A stretch of DNA of 10,060 bases. Origin: an uncultured Clostridia bacterium. Its GTDB lineage: Bacteria > Bacillota > Clostridia > Christensenellales > Aristaeellaceae. The notes under the pieces are model-generated. The model was not told the origin of the DNA, ran no database searches, and worked only from the letters and a program-made list of their open reading frames with translations. Shown in pieces: positions 6,061 to 10,060 of the stretch (position 1 is its first letter; every line of letters begins with the position of its first letter). The position numbers and the translations under genes were made by a program. The stretch is from NCBI GenBank assembly GCA_946615495.1, contig CAMOHY010000063.1, positions 1 through 10,060 of the forward strand. The letters run 5' to 3'.

Positions 6061-6888
6061 ATGCAGGAATATTTGCAAGATTCCCGGTTTGGACGCGCAA
6101 TGGATGGAATTGGTTTCCATTTTCTTGCGTTATTTGTCAGTTTTTTCTGGTTCGTTTTGCTTTGGGGGCTCAGGCTGCCCGCCGTCACGGCGGCCATGGC
6201 GCTGTATGTTCTGATTCTTTTGCTGCGGAGAAAGATTCTGGACGATCATTTGGTGCGCAAAGAAAAAGCGCTTCGCGCCGCCATTGGAGGCGAACTGGCG
6301 CTGGAACGCCTTTTATTGTCTCCGGCGGAAAGAGCGCATTTTGAAACGGCGATACTGCTTTCCATGCAGTATCCCCTGGTGCTGCTGCGAACGGGAGAGG
6401 ACGGCACGCTGTGCGGCCTGCGGGGCAAAAAAATCTTGCTATATTTTGTCCAGCTTCCCGCCTCCTCATCGCTGAATGAGGAGGCCGTGCTTTCCCTCCA
6501 GCGCAGGGTGCGGCAGCTTATGGCCGATGAAGGGCTTTTATGCGTTCCCTGCGCCATATCGCAAAAGGCAATAGATCAGTCGCAAGCCGCTCCCCCCATT
6601 CATTTTTACAGCCGGGACCAGCTCATTTCCCTGTTTGGCCGGGTTTCCCCCGCCACCGACGAGCAATTGGTCGCCCTGGGCCGGCGCAAAAGAAGCCGTC
6701 CGCGCGGAAAGCTGCTGCATATGATTCTGGACCCTCAAAAGGCCCGGCGCTATACCTGCTATGGCTGCCTGCTGCTGCTCATGCACCTGTTCACCCGCCT
6801 TTTTTTCTACGCGGCGGCAGGGCTTTTATGCGTTGGCCTGGCGGCGGCATGCCGGTGCGTAAGGAAAAAGAACGAATTATTTTTGTGA
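6061..6888 (+). CDS. Unrecognised membrane protein, two TM segments at each end, soluble middle
   Basis: I do not recognise the family. The 275-residue product has two hydrophobic segments near the N-terminus (about 18-36 and 39-55), a basic stretch RRK then DDHLVRKEKALR, a soluble middle of about 60-225, and two more hydrophobic segments (about 232-247 and 249-264) ending in CRCVRKKNE. Both ends and the middle would be cytoplasmic by the positive-inside rule. The middle runs GEDGTLCGLRGKKILLYFVQLP (112-133), a helix LNEEAVLSLQRRVRQLMADEG (138-158), LCVPCAISQKA (160-170) and FYSRDQLISLFGR (182-194). That strand, helix, strand, 'D-Q-L' order recalls Mrr/NERD-type endonuclease-like folds but lacks an ExK motif (Gln131-Leu-Pro instead), so it would be degenerate. 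This is only a guess. Start ATG 6061 has GGAGG at 6047-6051, nine nt upstream. It is divergent from the nadD operon and precedes the PBP gene by 129 nt. Confidence 0.75.
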   Translation: MQEYLQDSRFGRAMDGIGFHFLALFVSFFWFVLLWGLRLPAVTAAMALYVLILLLRRKILDDHLVRKEKALRAAIGGELALERLLLSPAERAHFETAILLSMQYPLVLLRTGEDGTLCGLRGKKILLYFVQLPASSSLNEEAVLSLQRRVRQLMADEGLLCVPCAISQKAIDQSQAAPPIHFYSRDQLISLFGRVSPATDEQLVALGRRKRSRPRGKLLHMILDPQKARRYTCYGCLLLLMHLFTRLFFYAAAGLLCVGLAAACRCVRKKNELFL

Positions 6889-6935
6889 ATTCGCCGCCGG
6901 CGGATAAAAATTGGTTTCCGCTTCGTTGTATTATT

Positions 6936-6961
6936 GCGGGGATTGTACTTTTCCCGCCTTT
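6936..6961 (+). terminator. Candidate hairpin between membrane-protein and PBP genes
   Basis: GCGGGGA (6936-6942) pairs with TTCCCGC (6951-6957) with one G-T pair and an 8-nt loop, followed by CTTTT. It may weakly terminate the upstream gene. Because its loop holds the TTG of the proposed PBP -35, it could instead be an operator-like element. The T-tract is short, so the terminator call is tentative. Confidence 0.35.
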
Positions 6962-6972
6962 TGTGGTATACT
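6943..6972 (+). promoter_or_regulatory. Predicted promoter of the PBP gene
   Basis: TTGTAC (6943-6948) and TATACT (6967-6972) are 18 nt apart, and TGG directly before the -10 gives an extended TGn element. The start of transcription would be near 6979, leaving a leader of about 39 nt before GTG 7018. The -35 matches only TTG of TTGACA, so the extended -10 carries most of the support. Confidence 0.55.
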
Positions 6973-7003
6973 GGCACAGGACTTTTTTATGTCCTCAACG
7001 AAA

Positions 7004-7009
7004 AAGGAG
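7004..7009 (+). promoter_or_regulatory. Shine-Dalgarno deciding the GTG start of the PBP
   Basis: AAGGAG lies 8 nt before GTG 7018. The frame is open back to an ATG at 6934, but that ATG has no Shine-Dalgarno and lies upstream of the predicted promoter -10, so GTG 7018 is preferred. Confidence 0.8.
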
Positions 7010-7017
7010 ATCAAGCC

Positions 7018-9957
7018 GTGAAGCGGAGAATTCATTTGCCGGACATGCAATCGCCCAGCGAAGAGGAGCAGCAGGGCTTTCAGGAGTCCCTCTCCCCTGA
7101 TACCTGGCAGGACGGCGGAAACGAGGAGGCCGGATATGAGGGCGAACCGGCCCCGGATGACGTGATTTATGACGAATCCGGCAGAGAGGATTGGAACGGG
7201 CAAAACAGCCAGCCCTATGCCACCGGCAGCTGGCTGGGCGAAGAATTGCCTCCCGAAGAGGAAAAGCCTCCCAAGCGAACCATTTTAAAGCCCCGCACCC
7301 GCAAGCCGTCCTTTATTTTGGCGGTGCTGGTCAATTCCTTCCGCATGCTCATTCTGCTCATCCTCATTTTCAGCCTGGCCGGTGCCGGAGCGGTGGTGGG
7401 CGTTGCCAAGGCGTACATGGAAACCGCGCCTACTCTGGACCTGGCAGCTATTGACGACCAAGCGCAGACCTCGTTCATCTACGACGCCAGCGGCAACCTG
7501 ATTACGGATTACAAGGGCACGGAAAACCGCATCATGGTGTCCATCGACACCATGCCGCTGACCCTCCAGCACGCCTTCGTGGCCGTGGAGGACGCCCGTT
7601 TTTACACCCATAACGGCGTGGACATCAAGCGCATCATCGGCGCGTTCGTGGCTAATTTCGTTACGGGCAGCCAGCAGGGCGGCTCCACCATCACCCAGCA
7701 GCTCATTAAAAATACCCTGCTTTCCAGCGAGCAATCCTACAAGCGAAAAATTCAGGAAGCTTATTTGGCGATGCAGCTGGAAACGCGGTACACCAAAAAC
7801 GAGATATTGGAATCCTATCTGAACACCATCTATCTGGGCGAAGATTATTACGGCGTCAAGGTGGCCGCTTACGGGTATTTCGGCAAGGACAATCTGGGCG
7901 ATCTTTCCCTGCGGGAATGCGCCATGCTGGCCGGTATGACCAATAACCCCTATTACTATAATCCCCGCCGCAATTTTTACACCCGCCAGAGCGACACCAC
8001 CGATTACCAGAAGATCACCAACGACCGCACGGACTATGTGCTCCGCTGCATGTATGAAAACCAGTTCATCAGCTATGAGCAGTACATGGCCGCCCTGAAT
8101 CCCGCTTCGGCCACGGTGCTGGAAAAATCCCCGTCCTCTACGGCGCTGTATCCTTACGCCCATTACGTGGAATACGCCATCAAGGACGTCGTAAAGACCC
8201 TGCTTTCCATCAACGGCCTGGAGGACACCTCCGCCAACCGCAGCAAAATGGAAAACGAGCTGCGCACCGGCGGCTACCACGTATACCTGGCCTTGGATAC
8301 GGATATTCAGACCAAAGTGGAGCAAACGCTGCAAAGCTATTCCGATTATCCCGCCCTGCGCGATCCTTCGGACAAAATCTACCGCGCCCGCAATTCGGAC
8401 GGCACCTATGATGAAATCATTCAGCCCCAGGCCGCCGCCGTGGTGCTGGATTACCGCACGGGCGAATTGAAGGCTATTGTAGGCAGCCGCACAGTTCCCA
8501 CCAAACGCAAAACGCTGAACCGGGCCACGGACATGAATATGCCCGTAGGCTCCGCCATCAAGCCCATCGCCGTGTATGCCCCGGCCATTGAAATGGGCGC
8601 CGGCGCGGGCACCATTCTTTACAACATGCCCCTGCCCATTCGCGGCTGGACCGGCAGCGACGGCAAGGATTCCTGGCCCCAGAATTACGGCGGCTCCTCC
8701 TACCGTGGGCCGGAAACCATCCGCACCGCCATTACCCGCAGCGACAACACGGCCGCGGCTTACGCCCTGATGAACTTTGTGGGCGTGGACCGCTCGGCGG
8801 ATTATCTGCTTCGCCTGGGCGTATCGGAAAACCATATCAACAGAACGCCCTTTGGCCTATCCCTGGGCTCCAGCGGCATCACGCCCCTGGAAATGGCCGT
8901 AGCCTTCGGCGTGCTGGGCAACAGCGGCGTATACCAAAGCCCCATTAGCTTCCTGGGCATCGCCGACAGCAACCAGCGCACCGTATACGATTCCCACGCC
9001 AACCAGGTGCGCCGCCAGGTGTTCAAGGCGTCCACCGCCTGGCTTACCGTGAACATGATGAAGGACGTAGTCTCCTCCGGCACAGGCACGGCGGCCAAGC
9101 TGTCCGGCCAAACGGTGGCCGGAAAGACGGGCACCAATTCGGACCAGAAGGGCGTATTTTTTGCCGGCCTCACCGGCTGGTACTGCGGCACGGTGTGGAT
9201 CGGCCATGATAACTACAAGGCCCTTTCCTCCAAAACCACCGGCGGCAACAGCGCCGCCAAGCTGTGGAAGGCTTTCATGCAGCCCATCCACCAGGGCCTT
9301 TCCAACCGCGACATCATGGAGGGCAGCGCCTCGGACTATGGCCTGGTGCGCGTGACCACCTGCAATGTTTCCGGCCAATTGGCCACGGACGCCTGCCGCA
9401 ACGACGTGATGGGCTACGGCACCACCACCGATTACTGGCCCGCGGAAAGCGCGCCCACCGTATCCTGCCAGATGCACTACACCCTGGACGTGTGCAGCCA
9501 GACGGGAATGCTGGCCACGCCTTACTGCCCCGGCCACGCCAGCAAGGGCGTGGTGATTCTGCCCATCGGCCATCCGCTGTATGATTTCACCAACACCTCC
9601 TACGCTCCGGTGCTGGCCGATTATTTGGGCGAATACGCCGCCCTGCGCCTGACGGCCGACGGCAACACCAACGCGCAATTGCTTCAGTCCCGCACCTGTA
9701 CCGTGCACCAGGCAGGCGCCGTCAGCTACGACCAGACCATCGTGGATAATCAATTGCTGCCCGACGCCCAGCGGCTCCTGGCCCAGGCCCAGACTCAATT
9801 GGCCAACACGCCGGAGGATCAGCCCGGCTACGCCGCTCTTTCCGCCGCCATCAGCAATTTGAGCTCCATCATGTACAGCAATCCTTCCAGCGCCGCCCTG
9901 GCATCCGCTATGGCCAATTTGACCCAGGCTATGGCCAACGCTCAGGGAAGCTGGTAA
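7018..9957 (+). CDS. Class A penicillin-binding protein (PBP1A-type), GTG start
   Basis: Bifunctional peptidoglycan synthase of 979 residues, anchored in the membrane with its enzymatic domains outside; it polymerises glycan strands from lipid II and cross-links the stem peptides. Order: a long acidic cytoplasmic leader (1-85), a basic stop (KRTILKPRTRKPS, 86-98), one membrane segment (about 99-126), a GT51 transglycosylase domain (about 150-335) with catalytic Glu191 in EDARFYTHNG, GGSTITQQ at 221-228 and Glu247 in RKIQE, then a transpeptidase domain with S512-A-I-K515, S575-D-N577 and K703-T-G705. All catalytic motifs are intact. After it, 782-894 contains six cysteines (782, 793, 817, 826, 837, 894) with a CSQTGMLATPYCPG block seen in clostridial PBP1A proteins. 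The last 78 residues (902-979) are Ala/Gln-rich and probably helical, weakly like FIVAR repeats. The N-terminus has no cleavable signal peptide. GTG 7018 is chosen for its AAGGAG. The gene appears monocistronic, between its own promoter and terminator. Confidence 0.96.
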   Translation: MKRRIHLPDMQSPSEEEQQGFQESLSPDTWQDGGNEEAGYEGEPAPDDVIYDESGREDWNGQNSQPYATGSWLGEELPPEEEKPPKRTILKPRTRKPSFILAVLVNSFRMLILLILIFSLAGAGAVVGVAKAYMETAPTLDLAAIDDQAQTSFIYDASGNLITDYKGTENRIMVSIDTMPLTLQHAFVAVEDARFYTHNGVDIKRIIGAFVANFVTGSQQGGSTITQQLIKNTLLSSEQSYKRKIQEAYLAMQLETRYTKNEILESYLNTIYLGEDYYGVKVAAYGYFGKDNLGDLSLRECAMLAGMTNNPYYYNPRRNFYTRQSDTTDYQKITNDRTDYVLRCMYENQFISYEQYMAALNPASATVLEKSPSSTALYPYAHYVEYAIKDVVKTLLSINGLEDTSANRSKMENELRTGGYHVYLALDTDIQTKVEQTLQSYSDYPALRDPSDKIYRARNSDGTYDEIIQPQAAAVVLDYRTGELKAIVGSRTVPTKRKTLNRATDMNMPVGSAIKPIAVYAPAIEMGAGAGTILYNMPLPIRGWTGSDGKDSWPQNYGGSSYRGPETIRTAITRSDNTAAAYALMNFVGVDRSADYLLRLGVSENHINRTPFGLSLGSSGITPLEMAVAFGVLGNSGVYQSPISFLGIADSNQRTVYDSHANQVRRQVFKASTAWLTVNMMKDVVSSGTGTAAKLSGQTVAGKTGTNSDQKGVFFAGLTGWYCGTVWIGHDNYKALSSKTTGGNSAAKLWKAFMQPIHQGLSNRDIMEGSASDYGLVRVTTCNVSGQLATDACRNDVMGYGTTTDYWPAESAPTVSCQMHYTLDVCSQTGMLATPYCPGHASKGVVILPIGHPLYDFTNTSYAPVLADYLGEYAALRLTADGNTNAQLLQSRTCTVHQAGAVSYDQTIVDNQLLPDAQRLLAQAQTQLANTPEDQPGYAALSAAISNLSSIMYSNPSSAALASAMANLTQAMANAQGSW

Positions 9958-9989
9958 TACAATTCATTTCCTTAGAGGCAGATCACATA

Positions 9990-10027
9990 GAGGCAGGGCG
10001 CGTGCATGCGTCCTGCCTCCTTTTTTT
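9990..10027 (+). terminator. Strong rho-independent terminator after the PBP gene
   Basis: GAGGCAGG (9990-9997) pairs with CCTGCCTC (10012-10019), and the stem continues inward through G-T, C-G, G-C, C-G and G-T pairs to a TGCA loop, about 13 pairs in all. Seven Ts follow at 10021-10027. A second copy of TAGAGGCAG at 9973-9981 (repeat of 9988-9996) could compete for the right arm. Nothing further was recognised from 10028 to the window end, which is T-rich. Confidence 0.9.
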
Positions 10028-10060
10028 CCTTTATCCGTTCTTTTTTTGTTTCTGTCCACA

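Noticed and set aside
5220..6344. Plus-strand open frame antisense to nadD-yqeK and running into the membrane-protein gene
   Set aside because: It covers parts of two supported genes, has no recognisable motif, and its composition is that of a shadow frame.
6894..6903. CCGCCGGCGG palindrome after the membrane-protein stop
   Set aside because: A 10-bp palindrome with no loop and no T-tract behind it; expected by chance in GC-rich DNA.
6934..7017. ATG 6934 as the PBP start
   Set aside because: It has no Shine-Dalgarno, would be upstream of the predicted promoter -10, and the GTG at 7018 has AAGGAG at proper spacing.
7285..9798. Two long minus-strand open frames (7285-8835 and 8857-9798) opposite the PBP gene
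   Set aside because: Both are Gly/Val/His/Ala-rich shadows of the GC-rich third positions of the PBP gene, with no family motif and no Shine-Dalgarno context.

Overview
The window looks like a chromosomal segment of a GC-rich member of the Clostridia (Bacillota), most likely a gut-type anaerobe. This is inferred from the strong GGAGG-type Shine-Dalgarno sites, the nadD/yqeK/rsfS gene order, a clostridial-style PBP1A with a cysteine-bearing C-terminus, and GH38 and KDPG-aldolase sugar genes. No tRNA, rRNA, CRISPR array, insertion sequence or phage gene was seen. The genus cannot be decided from the sequence alone.

Layout. (1) 1-2692, plus strand: the C-terminal two thirds of a GH38 alpha-mannosidase, open at the window's left edge, is followed 66 nt later by a KDPG/KHG aldolase and a rho-independent terminator. 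This is the end of a carbohydrate-catabolism transcription unit. (2) 2693-2803: a convergent intergenic stretch with a perfect 13-bp inverted repeat and a small pyrimidine-rich repeat. (3) 2804-6043, minus strand: a compact five-gene probable operon read from a sigma-A-like promoter at 6043-6015. Its order is nadD-yqeK fusion, rsfS, an ArsC/Spx-like protein whose usual active-site cysteine is replaced, a zinc-ribbon/DUF2007-like small protein, and a LacX-type aldose 1-epimerase. Gaps are -4 to 40 nt. (4) 6061-6888, plus strand: an unrecognised membrane protein, divergent from the operon, with two membrane segments at each end and a soluble middle. (5) 6889-10027, plus strand: a promoter, a class A penicillin-binding protein starting at GTG 7018, and a strong terminator.

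How the genes work together. The left part releases and catabolises sugars (mannose from alpha-mannosides; pyruvate plus a triose phosphate from 2-keto-3-deoxy-6-phosphogluconate). The minus operon is housekeeping: NAD synthesis, probable Ap4A hydrolysis and ribosome silencing, with three less understood small genes and an epimerase trailing. The right part is cell-wall synthesis.

No clear new defence or mobile system is present. The points most worth a second look are the cysteine-less ArsC-like protein coupled to rsfS, the unrecognised membrane protein at 6061-6888, the palindrome at 2713-2755, and the cysteine-containing and helical C-terminal extension of the PBP.
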